A stretch of DNA of 16,370 nucleotides from Desulfotomaculum sp. GTDB lineage: Bacteria > Bacillota > Desulfotomaculia > Desulfotomaculales > Ammonificaceae. The stretch covers positions 1 to 16,370 of the forward strand of contig DTYU01000196.1 in assembly GCA_012961725.1 (NCBI GenBank). The letters run 5' to 3'. Of the stretch, positions 1-6,481 are shown one piece after another; the stretch's first letter is position 1; every line of letters starts with the position of its first letter. The position numbers and the translations under genes were made by a program. The notes below the pieces were generated by a model that had not been told where the DNA came from, did no database searches, and worked only from the letters and a program-made list of their open reading frames with translations.

Positions 1-95
1 AAAATGGCCTATCTGCCTGTTATCCCCCGGCGCGCAGTGCTTCGTGCCGACGCGACATCGGCTCGGTTCGGAGCGAACTGCGGCTCCGCTCCTAA
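1..95 (+). pseudogene. possible decayed 3' end of fliH
   Basis: FliH, the negative regulator of the FliI ATPase, is normally encoded immediately before fliI. No intact reading frame for it is present. Translating from base 2 gives LSPGAQCFV at about bases 26-46, and from about base 54 the frame beginning at base 3 gives DIGSVRSELRLRS followed by TAA at 93-95. FliH proteins commonly end with a pattern like SPGGCxVETxxGSVDAxL, so together the pieces resemble a FliH C-terminus carrying one extra base and small substitutions. The same bases form the left arm of the inverted repeat described separately, which weakens the case. The window begins here, so the rest of the gene cannot be judged. Confidence 0.3.
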
Positions 96-261
96 GCGCG
101 CGGGGGAAGAGCAGTCCAAATGCAAAGGTAGTGTCCGAGTCGGGTGTTAACTTTGCTTGATGACTCTTATCGGCGCACTCGCGGAGCCTGTTCGCTTGCC
201 TCACCTTCGCCGTGTCCGCGTAAACGGCACTGCGCAGAGCGCGCCTTAGGGATAACGGCAG
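13..261. repeat. long imperfect inverted repeat upstream of fliI
   Basis: The left arm begins CTGCCTGTTATCCC (13-26). The right arm ends GGGATAACGGCAG (249-261), its complement with one base missing. Further inward the arms share GCGCGC, GCGCAGTGC and a GCGAAC..GGCTCCGC block, so roughly 80-95 bases on each side are imperfectly complementary around a central segment at about 100-165. The outer flanks also both carry GGCC near the edges. This size and shape fits a non-autonomous miniature inverted-repeat element, but no transposase and no clear target duplication are visible. It occupies most of the 322-base stretch before fliI, which otherwise holds only the possible fliH remnant and the promoter. 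Confidence 0.45.
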
Positions 262-290
262 CGGCCTTTGAAACTTCTTGGGCTAAGGAT

Positions 291-299
291 TGGTATAAT
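291..299 (+). promoter_or_regulatory. extended -10 promoter element upstream of fliI
   Basis: TGGTATAAT is a perfect extended -10 element (TGnTATAAT) of the housekeeping sigma factor. A TTGAAA sequence at 268-273 resembles a -35 box, but its 20-base spacer is longer than the optimal 17; extended -10 promoters depend less on the -35. Transcription would start near 305-307, just ahead of the GGAGGAG ribosome binding site at 310-316, giving a very short leader. The element lies just outside the inverted repeat and could give fliI and the downstream genes their own promoter. Confidence 0.45.
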
Positions 300-322
300 G
301 TGGATTTTCGGAGGAGTGTGCA

Positions 323-1633
323 GTGGCGGTTAGTTTAGCAACTTACCGGGAGCGAGTGCAGCATGCCGACCTCCTGCGTCAGATCGGCGTGGTGACCAAG
401 GTTGTAGGCCTCACCCTTGAGGTGAAGGGGTTCAAGCCTTTTGTCGGAGAGGTCTGCATGGTTGATGTTCCGGGAGGGCAGCCCACGGTAGCCGAAGTCG
501 TGGGTTTCCGGGAGGACGTTGTTTTACTGATGCCCTTCGGGGAACTCTCGGGCGTTTGTCCCGGGTGCCGGGTTGAGCCGCGCCGGCGTGCCTTTACGGT
601 TCGGGTCGGCGAGCACATGCTCGGACGGGTGCTAAACGGCCTGGGGGAGCCTATAGACAACCTTCCTTATCCGCGGGGAACCCCAAAGCCGGTGAACAGC
701 CGTCCGCCTTCGCCCCTTGCCCGCAGGCGGATTGAGAAGCTATTTGCGACCGGTGTGAGGGCTATCGACGGTTTCATTACCTGCGGGCGCGGGCAGCGGG
801 TCGGTATATTTGCCGGCAGCAGCGTAGGTAAAAGCGTATTGCTCGGGATGATCGCCCGGTTCGGCAGCGCCGACGTGAACGTGATAGCCTTGGTGGGTGA
901 ACGCGGCCGCGAGGTCCTTGAGTTTATCGAAAAGGACTTAGGGCCGGAGGGGCTCAAGAAATCGGTCGTCGTCGTAGCAACCTCCGATGAGCCTGCACTT
1001 CTGAGGCTGCGGGCGGCGTTTGTGGCGGCTACGATCGCGGAATACTTCCGGGACACAGGGCGGGATGTTCTGCTCCTGATGGATTCAGTCACCCGTTTTG
1101 CCTTGGCCCAGAGGGAGGTCGGGCTTGCGGTCGGAGAACCGCCGACGACAAGAGGCTATCCGCCGTCGGTCTTCGCGCTCCTCCCCCGGTTGCTTGAACG
1201 CGCAGGTAACGTGCAGAGCGGTTCTATTACCGGCTTCTACACGGTGCTTGTTGAAGGCGACGACATGAATGAGCCGGTGGCGGACACGGTGCGGAGCATT
1301 ATTGACGGGCACATTGTGCTCTCGAGGGAGTTGATGGTTGCAAACCACTACCCGGCGATCGATGTCCTGACAAGTGTCAGCAGGTTGATGCCGAGCGTGG
1401 TCACCGAGGAGCACAGGCAGGCTGCCAGCCGGCTGCGGGAGCTTATGGCGGCTTACCGCCAGGCGGAGGATCTCATAAACATCGGCGCCTACGTCGCTGG
1501 CTCCAACCCGACGATCGACCGGGCTATTGCTGTACACGACGCGATCAATGCTTTTCTGCGGCAGGGACCCGCAGAGTATGCCGCCTACGATGACTGCATC
1601 AATCAGTTACTCGGCATCGAAAAGGAGGAGTAA
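323..1633 (+). CDS. fliI: flagellar protein export ATPase FliI
   Basis: FliI is the cytoplasmic ATPase of the flagellar type III export apparatus. As a ring it helps unload chaperones and feed substrates to FlhA/FlhB. At 436 residues it has the family's usual length. Visible motifs are a beta-barrel N-domain (about 20-95), the Walker A loop AGSSVGKS (164-171), GERGREV (192-198), Walker B VLLLMD (249-254), and the F1/T3SS ATPase signature region PPTTRGYPPSVFALLPRLLERAG near 273-295. The GTG start at 323 follows GGAGGAG (310-316) by six bases. The stop overlaps the ribosome binding site of fliJ, indicating coupling. Identification is secure. Confidence 0.98.
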   Translation: MAVSLATYRERVQHADLLRQIGVVTKVVGLTLEVKGFKPFVGEVCMVDVPGGQPTVAEVVGFREDVVLLMPFGELSGVCPGCRVEPRRRAFTVRVGEHMLGRVLNGLGEPIDNLPYPRGTPKPVNSRPPSPLARRRIEKLFATGVRAIDGFITCGRGQRVGIFAGSSVGKSVLLGMIARFGSADVNVIALVGERGREVLEFIEKDLGPEGLKKSVVVVATSDEPALLRLRAAFVAATIAEYFRDTGRDVLLLMDSVTRFALAQREVGLAVGEPPTTRGYPPSVFALLPRLLERAGNVQSGSITGFYTVLVEGDDMNEPVADTVRSIIDGHIVLSRELMVANHYPAIDVLTSVSRLMPSVVTEEHRQAASRLRELMAAYRQAEDLINIGAYVAGSNPTIDRAIAVHDAINAFLRQGPAEYAAYDDCINQLLGIEKEE

Positions 1634-1636
1634 CAT

Positions 1637-2074
1637 ATGGCACGCTTTGTTTTTCGCTTGGAGCCGGTCTTGAGGTGCCGTGCGGCTAAAGAGGAAGAAT
1701 CGATTCAGAGCTTGGCTCGCGCCCAGCGCATCAAAGAAGCGCAGGAGGAGACCCTTAAGGCTGCCGCCGAGGAATATTTAGGAAGCTTGGAGGAGGGCGG
1801 GGAAACGCTTTCGGAACTGCAACAATGGGCGCTCTATCGGGATTTACTCCGGGAAAGGGTTAAGTTGAGGGCTCAGCACTTAAGCGAAGCGGCCGAAAAA
1901 GTAGACAGGTGCAGGGCGGCGCTGATTGCGGCAAGGCGTGACAGGCTTACCGTCGAGAAGGTCAAGGAGCGCCGGTACGCAACCTTCTTAGCGGAGGAAG
2001 GAAGCAAGGAGCGGCGGCACTATGACGAACTCTCTCAGCTTGCTTTTCAGAGCAGCGATAGGTTGAGATATTAA
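1637..2074 (+). CDS. fliJ: flagellar export protein FliJ
   Basis: FliJ is a small cytoplasmic coiled-coil protein that binds the centre of the FliI ring and the FlhA linker, coupling ATPase and gate. The 145-residue product starts MARFVFRLEPVLRCRAAKEE, the typical FliJ opening (F-x-L-E-x-V-L-x-x-R), and the rest is strongly charged, alanine/glutamate-rich and helical, as expected for a two-helix coiled coil. ATG 1637 has AAGGAGGAG at 1622-1630 overlapping the fliI stop. FliJ sequences are poorly conserved, so the call rests on the N-terminal pattern, length and position between fliI and fliK. Confidence 0.92.
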   Translation: MARFVFRLEPVLRCRAAKEEESIQSLARAQRIKEAQEETLKAAAEEYLGSLEEGGETLSELQQWALYRDLLRERVKLRAQHLSEAAEKVDRCRAALIAARRDRLTVEKVKERRYATFLAEEGSKERRHYDELSQLAFQSSDRLRY

Positions 2075-2175
2075 AAAGGCTTGTAACTGCTCAGTAAAAA
2101 CAACTTTGCAATTTACATTACAATCTTCATTTTGCAATGGAGCGAACCGACTGTACGGAAAGGGGGTGAAGATAA

Positions 2176-3573
2176 TTGGATCAGGTCTCCGGTATCGCCT
2201 TGACATCGGGTGCCGAGGCTGGATGCATAGCGAAAAACGCGTTGGCGCTCGGCGTTGAAGGCAGCGATTTCGGCGCCTTGCTTGCCGGTTTAGCCTGGCT
2301 GTTTGAAAGCGCCGCAAGCAATGCCTTCAATAACGACAGGCCTTTGTTACCCCGGACATCTTCACAACAAGCTGACGGCAAAGGTTCCTTTAAGGTTCCT
2401 GGGGTTCTTGGGCCACCAGAGACTCCGGGTCTGGTAACTGTTTGCCAGACAGGCAGGCACGAGCCTTGCGGCGCTTTGTTGCCGGTAAAACCGTGCTGTC
2501 CTGGTATGGAAGGCCTTGGCCGTGTGGCACAAGGGCCAGCGGCTGCGAAACTGCCTGCGCGAGACCTTCAGAATGTGCTGTTCCGGATCCAGGGGCTTCT
2601 ATCGGTTGAAGATGCTGCAGGAACACAGTCCGCTTCGGATGCCGTGTTGCAGGCCGCGGGAGATAGGGCCGCCAAGGAGTTTATGCTCTTACATCAACCG
2701 GTGAAGGACTTGAACCCTGCGCTTATCAAGCAGCCGGATATTGCCATAGGTGAAGCAAAACCTGTCTTTGAAGGACAACGCAAAGCCACGGCCGTTTCTT
2801 TCTCTCTGCAGTCTCCTAAAGCCTTCGCAGGCACGGAACACAAAGGGGGTGATGAAAACCCGGAGTTCAGTCTACAGGACACCAAAATCCTGCCCGAAGA
2901 GAGCGATGGTCGCTTGGCCCGGCATGCAGCACTATCCGACCCGCGAATAGCTGATAGGCCTAAAGCGGTGACGGTTTCCACCGACTCGGAGTTTAGGGTG
3001 CGCCTAACGGAGGTTGCGCCTCGGGTCCGCAGCGCGGAAGGACGTGAAGAGCGCTACGCCCGGGTGCGCCTAACGGAGGTTGCGCCTCGGGCCGTGGAGC
3101 AGGTGATTAAAGATGCCGAAACAGGATGGAGCAGGGAGGTTCCGGTACTCGGCAGACCCGAGAGAGTGCCGCTTGAGGGGCTGCCGCAACAGTTTCTCCG
3201 CGAAGTTACCCGGCGGATCACTGATCTCCGGGGGCATCAGGGCGTAGTACGGCTGCAGCTCCAGCTCGACCCGCCCGGGTTGGGGAGTGTTGCCGTGAAA
3301 CTGACCTTGTCGGAGCACAAGCTTAAGGTTCACTTTTATGCGACGGATGCCGAAGTAAAGGAACTGCTGGTAGCCACCCTGCCAGACCTGAAAGCGGAAC
3401 TCGGGCGGATGGGCCTTAACCTCAATGAGGCGCATGTCTTTGTCGGGCAAGAGCACGGACGTGAACCCGGAGACCCGCCGCGCCGGGAGGAAGGCGCTCA
3501 GGCGCCCGCTGTCCCTCTGCAGGCGGTAGAGGAGACAGCCTTGGCAACGGAAGGAATCAACCTTTTAGTTTAA
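2176..3573 (+). CDS. fliK: flagellar hook-length control protein FliK
   Basis: FliK is exported during hook assembly, measures hook length and makes FlhB switch from rod/hook to filament substrates. The 465-residue product has a long low-conservation N-terminal region and a recognisable FliK C-terminal domain (about residues 350-425), including VVRLQLQLDPPGLGSVAVKL and a following KVHFYATDAEVKELL helix, the usual Pxx-LG-V-V pattern. The TTG start at 2176 is chosen because AAGGGGGTGA (2159-2168) lies seven bases upstream. The segment VRLTEVAPR occurs twice, encoded by a perfect 30-base repeat. The 101-base gap before it is AT-rich with no clear promoter. Confidence 0.93.
   Translation: MDQVSGIALTSGAEAGCIAKNALALGVEGSDFGALLAGLAWLFESAASNAFNNDRPLLPRTSSQQADGKGSFKVPGVLGPPETPGLVTVCQTGRHEPCGALLPVKPCCPGMEGLGRVAQGPAAAKLPARDLQNVLFRIQGLLSVEDAAGTQSASDAVLQAAGDRAAKEFMLLHQPVKDLNPALIKQPDIAIGEAKPVFEGQRKATAVSFSLQSPKAFAGTEHKGGDENPEFSLQDTKILPEESDGRLARHAALSDPRIADRPKAVTVSTDSEFRVRLTEVAPRVRSAEGREERYARVRLTEVAPRAVEQVIKDAETGWSREVPVLGRPERVPLEGLPQQFLREVTRRITDLRGHQGVVRLQLQLDPPGLGSVAVKLTLSEHKLKVHFYATDAEVKELLVATLPDLKAELGRMGLNLNEAHVFVGQEHGREPGDPPRREEGAQAPAVPLQAVEETALATEGINLLV
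2996..3091 (+). repeat. perfect 30-base direct repeat inside fliK
   Basis: Bases 2996-3025 and 3062-3091 are identical over 30 bases (beginning GGGTGCGCCTAACGG). The start-to-start distance is 66 bases, so the copies stay in frame and each encodes the core VRLTEVAPR. Flanking bases differ on both sides. The identity is exact at every third position too, which points to recent duplication rather than conserved protein sequence. It lies in the variable linker region before the FliK C-terminal domain. Confidence 0.9.
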
Positions 3574-3588
3574 GGAGGGATGAGAAAA

Positions 3589-3984
3589 GTGGAGATAGGC
3601 TTGCAGTCTTTAGGAAACGCTGCTCCGAAGGAGACGGGGGCCGATCAGGGGATTTTCAGCAAGGATACGTTCCTGAAAATCTTAGTCGCCCAGATGAGCC
3701 ACCCTGATCCTTTTGCGCCGCAGGATCCGGGAGCCTTCATAACGGAAATGGCACAGATAGCCATGCTTGAACAGATGATGAACCTCTGCACCCGCATGGA
3801 GGAAATGTACCGGATCGAGTCCTTAAGCCAGGCCGCGGGGCTAATCGGGCGCGAGGTGGTCTTGTCGGACGGAAACCAGATGGTGACGGGGCAAGTGGAA
3901 AAGGTGGTCCTGAGCGGAGAGAGCGTCGCGCTGGTTATAAACGGGATGCCTTACGATCTTGGCGGCCTGGTGGAGGTAAGATGA
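3589..3984 (+). CDS. flgD: flagellar hook cap/scaffold protein FlgD
   Basis: FlgD is the hook cap that guides polymerisation of FlgE. The N-terminal region FSKDTFLKILVAQMSHPDPFAPQDPGAFITEMAQIAMLEQMMN matches the FlgD signature (FLKLLVxQLxxQDPxxPxDxxxFxxQxAQFxxLEQ). The C-terminal part is short, as in many Clostridia. Two starts are possible: ATG at 3580 touches AAGGAGGG (3572-3579) with no spacing, so GTG at 3589 with about nine bases of spacing is preferred, giving 131 residues. It follows fliK by 15 bases and its TGA overlaps the ATG of the next gene, implying translational coupling. Confidence 0.93.
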   Translation: MEIGLQSLGNAAPKETGADQGIFSKDTFLKILVAQMSHPDPFAPQDPGAFITEMAQIAMLEQMMNLCTRMEEMYRIESLSQAAGLIGREVVLSDGNQMVTGQVEKVVLSGESVALVINGMPYDLGGLVEVR

Positions 3985-4349
3985 TGCTCGATAAGATTGG
4001 TGAAAGCCAAAGGGTGGCAACACATGGCCAGGTCTCCCCAGTAAATGGCAGAGCAGGAGAGTTCGCAGCACCGCTTCAGCAAAAACTGAAGGTGTCCGGT
4101 GGCGTCAGACTGTCCGCTCATGCCGAGCGGCGTCTCCGGGAAAGAAGGATCAGCCTGAGCGCGGGTGACTTGGAACGGCTTGGACAGGCCATGGAAATGG
4201 CTGCAGCCAAGGGAACCCGCGACGTCCTCCTGGTATACGGCAACCTGTCTCTGGTGGCCAGTACGGTGAACAGGACCGTGATAACCGCGGTGGCCCGGGA
4301 GGAGAATCACGTTTTTACCAACATCGACGGCGCGGTGGTCATCAAGTAA
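3984..4349 (+). CDS. small flagellar operon protein (TIGR02530 / flg_new type)
   Basis: A 121-residue soluble protein of the family found between flgD and flgE in many Clostridia, with no established biochemical role. The recognisable core is RLSAHAERRLRERRISLSAGDLERLGQAM followed by the characteristic ending ENHVFTNIDGAVVIK. The first 35 residues are variable. ATG codons at 3981 and 3984 both overlap the flgD stop; 3984 has the better spacing (six bases) from GGAGGT at 3972-3977. Its position suggests a part in hook assembly or its regulation, but this is inference from context. Confidence 0.85.
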   Translation: MLDKIGESQRVATHGQVSPVNGRAGEFAAPLQQKLKVSGGVRLSAHAERRLRERRISLSAGDLERLGQAMEMAAAKGTRDVLLVYGNLSLVASTVNRTVITAVAREENHVFTNIDGAVVIK

Positions 4350-4380
4350 GAAAATGTGCGGAGCAAATTTATGTAGCAAA

Positions 4381-4408
4381 TCTGGCCTCTGACTTCTGAC
4401 ATCCGACA
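4381..4408 (+). repeat. degenerate 7-base tandem repeat (TCTGACN type)
   Basis: Four consecutive heptamers can be read without gaps: TCTGGCC, TCTGACT, TCTGACA, TCCGACA. It lies in the 202-base gap before flgE and pairs with an oppositely oriented array at 4475-4502. Confidence 0.75.
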
Positions 4409-4440
4409 TGTGTTGCGAGCCGGTCCGTAAGGGGGCTTGC

Positions 4441-4466
4441 GGGTTGCGGAATGACGGAAGCAACCC
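4441..4466. repeat. hairpin between inverted heptamer arrays
   Basis: GGGTTGC (4441-4447) and GCAACCC (4460-4466) form a perfect 7-bp stem with a 12-base loop, lying between the two heptamer arrays of the gap before flgE. No U-tract follows, so it is not a typical intrinsic terminator. Confidence 0.6.
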
Positions 4467-4474
4467 AGCGGACA

Positions 4475-4502
4475 AGTGGCCAGCGGTTAGTGGTCAGCGG
4501 GC
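4475..4502 (-). repeat. degenerate 7-base tandem repeat (ACTGACC type on the - strand)
   Basis: Four heptamers read as AGTGGCC, AGCGGTT, AGTGGTC, AGCGGGC on the + strand, i.e. variants of GACCACT on the - strand. The third unit is part of an 8-bp inverted repeat, TAGTGGTC (4488-4495) with GACCACTA (4524-4531), that spans a CTCTTTTT tract just ahead of the flgE ribosome binding site. Confidence 0.7.
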
Positions 4503-4551
4503 GCGGCGGGCTCTTTTTCAATCGACCACTACAAGTTAAGGAGGAATAAAG

Positions 4552-5349
4552 ATGATTCGTTCACTTTTCTCCGGCGTTTCAGGATTGCGCAACCATCAGG
4601 TGAGGATGGACGTGATCGCCAATAACATCGCGAACGTTAACACTACGGGGTACAAGACCTCACGTACCAATTTCCAGGATATCCTTGCCCAGACCGTGGG
4701 CGGTACCGCGATTAACGCCACCCAGATAGGACTGGGGATGTCTGTAGGGATAATCGATAACGTACACATCCAGGGTGCGCTTCAGGGTACGGGTCGCACG
4801 CTGGACATGGCCATAGAAGGAAACGGCTTCTTTGTAGTCAGACCCGTTGACAGCACCGGAACCACCGTCGACGATCCCATGTACACCCGGGACGGCACGT
4901 TTTACATCGACAAGGACGGGTATCTCGTGACCGCACAAGGCTACCGGGTCTCGGACAGCACGGACGCGGATATCCAGTTCACGGATCCGGACCAGATTGT
5001 AAGCATCGACATTACGACCACTGGTACCATAACGGCCACCGATGCTGCAGGCGGGACGCAAACCTTCACCATCGGGCTGGCGATGGTAAACAACGTTGAA
5101 AGCCTGCAGCGGCGCGGCAACAACCTGTGGGACGTCACGCAGATGACCCTGCCGGATCCGCCGGTTGTCGAGGCCCCGGGTGTAAACGGACGGGGGATTG
5201 TCCGTTCTGGCTACTTAGAGATGTCCAACGTGGATCTGGCCTTAGAGTTCACCACGATGATCATCACCCAGCGCGGTTACCAAGCCAACGCCCGGGTGGT
5301 TACGACCTCGGACGAGATGCTGCGCGAACTGATCGACCTGAAGCGGTAA
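4552..5349 (+). CDS. flgE: flagellar hook protein FlgE (short Firmicute type)
   Basis: A structural subunit of the axial flagellum outside the cell. The N-terminus MIRSLFSGVSGLRNHQVRMDVIANNIANVNTTGYK carries the flagellar rod/hook signature (ANNIANVNTTGYK, residues 23-35), and the C-terminus ends with the conserved helix VDLALEFTTMIITQRGYQANARVVTTSDEMLRELIDLKR. The 265-residue length matches the short FlgE of Bacillus-type bacteria, and its position after flgD and the TIGR02530-type gene supports hook rather than distal rod (FlgG), which is the main alternative. AAGGAGGA (4538-4545) lies six bases before ATG 4552. Confidence 0.92.
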   Translation: MIRSLFSGVSGLRNHQVRMDVIANNIANVNTTGYKTSRTNFQDILAQTVGGTAINATQIGLGMSVGIIDNVHIQGALQGTGRTLDMAIEGNGFFVVRPVDSTGTTVDDPMYTRDGTFYIDKDGYLVTAQGYRVSDSTDADIQFTDPDQIVSIDITTTGTITATDAAGGTQTFTIGLAMVNNVESLQRRGNNLWDVTQMTLPDPPVVEAPGVNGRGIVRSGYLEMSNVDLALEFTTMIITQRGYQANARVVTTSDEMLRELIDLKR

Positions 5350-5403
5350 ATATGTAAATGTTTGCCAGGAGCAGGCTCGGCATTCAGGCTGTTGGCGATC
5401 CTA

Positions 5404-5431
5404 CTTTGAACTTTAAGCTTTGAACTACTGG
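5404..5431 (+). repeat. degenerate 7-base tandem repeat (CTTTGAA type)
   Basis: Four heptamers CTTTGAA, CTTTAAG, CTTTGAA, CTACTGG in the gap between flgE and fliL. It lies just left of the inverted repeat at 5441-5521; an opposite-strand array follows at 5542-5562. Confidence 0.7.
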
Positions 5432-5440
5432 GGATGAAGG

Positions 5441-5521
5441 CCCGGCACTCAACTCGTAGTCATAGGCCGGGAGAACCGTTAACCGACGTGAAAAGGGCCC
5501 TGATGCGGGTTGAGTGCCGGG
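5441..5521. repeat. inverted repeat with 16-bp arms between flgE and fliL
   Basis: CCCGGCACTCAAC (5441-5453) and GTTGAGTGCCGGG (5509-5521) are perfect reverse complements. The match extends inward to 15 of 16 bases, with weaker complementarity toward the centre. The 81-base span could fold into a long hairpin or cruciform. No U-tract follows it. It occupies the site where flbD and motA/motB are found in many clostridial operons. Confidence 0.8.
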
Positions 5522-5541
5522 AGCTGACAGAAACCGAGGTA

Positions 5542-5562
5542 GAAGTTGGATGTTGGAATCAA
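5542..5562 (-). repeat. degenerate 7-base tandem repeat (TCCAACN type on the - strand)
   Basis: Three heptamers GAAGTTG, GATGTTG, GAATCAA read on the + strand; on the - strand they are variants of CAACTTC/CAACATC. It forms the right-hand, inverted partner of the array at 5404-5431. Confidence 0.55.
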
Positions 5563-5579
5563 GGTAAGGGTGAGTGCCT

Positions 5580-6079
5580 TTGGTCGCAAGAGATGCAAAT
5601 AACGAGGCCGAGGCTCCTGTCAAGTCAGGCGGCGGGAGAAAGCGGCTTATCATTATCGCTGCGGCTGTACTGCTTGTCTTGGCCGGCGGGGCGGTGGCGG
5701 CCAAATTCCTGTTGTTCGAGAAAGAGCCTACACACGAACCGCCTGCTCCGCATGCCGAAAAAATCGAGACACTTGAACTCGAAAGCGTTGTGGTCAATCT
5801 TGCGGACCAGGAAGAGACCCATTATCTCCGGATTACGGTGGTTCTCGCCTTTCCGGGAGATGGACACGGACACGGGGGGCGGCCGGGGAGATAGAAAAAA
5901 GCAAGTACAAGATCAGGGACCACGTTATCCAGCTTCTCCGACGGAAGACTTACGAAGAGGTTGCCGCTCCAGATTACACTGAAAAGGTAAAGGCGGAGAT
6001 CATGCGGGAAATCAACAAGCACCTCCCCGAAGGGAAAAAGATAACGGCTGTTTATCTTTCCGAGTTCTTGGTGCAGTAG
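5580..6079 (+). pseudogene. fliL: flagellar basal body protein FliL, interrupted by a frameshift
   Basis: FliL is a single-pass inner-membrane protein that surrounds the stators and supports motor torque. The first frame has a short charged N-terminus, a membrane segment (about residues 23-46, KRLIIIAAAVLLVLAGG..) and the conserved ETLELESVVVNLADQEETHYLRITVVLAF. It then runs into a stop at 5892-5894. The rest of FliL continues in another frame: GEIEKSKYKIRDHVIQLL .. EEVA .. EIMREINKHLPEG-KKITAVYLSEFLVQ, ending at 6077-6079. One extra G in the six-G run 5874-5879 restores a 166-residue protein of normal length. TTG 5580 is preferred as start because AGGGTGA (5567-5573) is six bases upstream; GTG 5574 is the alternative. 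A sequencing error, a real mutation or slippage could each explain it. Confidence 0.88.
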
Positions 6080-6089
6080 GTGACAGCCA

Positions 6090-6481
6090 ATGATGACAGA
6101 AGAAGAAATTCGCCGGTTTCTATCGAATTTGGACCGTGAAACGGCGGCACCGGTCGCCAGGGTCCAGTTTCCGCCGCTGGATGGCGGCGGGGCGGCCAAT
6201 TTTCCCGTGAGAACGGGGATTCGCTTTCTTGAAGACGTAAGAGTGGATTTAGTGGCCGAATTGGGGGAGACGACCCTGAAGGTGAAAGACGTACTAAACT
6301 TGCAAGTAGGTACGGTAATTGAGCTTGACCGTTCGGCAGGGGTGCCGTAGACGTGTTGATCAATAACCAGCGGGTTGCGCGGGGTGAGGTGCTGGTGCTC
6401 AACGGGGTCTTTGCCTTGCGGATAAGCGCCATTCATCAACCCCGGCGATCAGAAAGTGAGGGTGGGGCAAATGGGCAGTGA
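6090..6481 (+). pseudogene. fliN: flagellar motor switch protein FliN, interrupted by a frameshift
   Basis: FliN is the C-ring subunit that forms the base of the rotor and takes part in switching and export docking. The first frame gives the SpoA-type domain: FLEDVRVDLVAELGETTLKVKDVLNLQVGTVIELDRSAG, preceded by VARVQFPPL, a motif common before the FliN domain. It stops at 6348-6350. The rest, VDVLINNQRVARGEVLVLNGVFALRISAI, is encoded in another frame ending at TGA 6479-6481. Adding one G to the GGGG run at 6339-6342 yields a continuous 130-residue protein with the expected AGxxVDVLxN junction. ATG 6090 follows AGGTGA (6078-6083). The opening MTEEEIRRFLSNL resembles the EIDALL motif at the N-terminus of FliM/FliY. 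The end overlaps fliO by 11 bases. Confidence 0.88.

Noticed and set aside
144..338. Short reading frame before fliI
   Set aside because: It runs through the right arm of the inverted repeat and into fliI, with no ribosome binding site or family resemblance.
667..1537. Long reading frames antisense to fliI
   Set aside because: They mirror the codon bias of the high-G+C sense gene and resemble no protein family.
2075..2175. Promoter or heptamer array in the fliJ-fliK gap
   Set aside because: AT-rich with a repeated TTTGCAAT, but no -35/-10 pair at usable spacing and no convincing 7-base period.
4381..4502. CRISPR-like repeats
   Set aside because: Units are 7 bases, contiguous and degenerate, without spacers or cas genes.
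5874..5879. Programmed -1 ribosomal frameshift in fliL
   Set aside because: Not preferred: no stimulatory structure, and the truncated product would lack most of the FliL domain; an indel in a G run is simpler.
5434..5982. Open reading frame overlapping the repeat region and fliL
   Set aside because: Its translation shows no recognisable domain, it starts inside the inverted repeat, and the other frames hold conserved FliL sequence.
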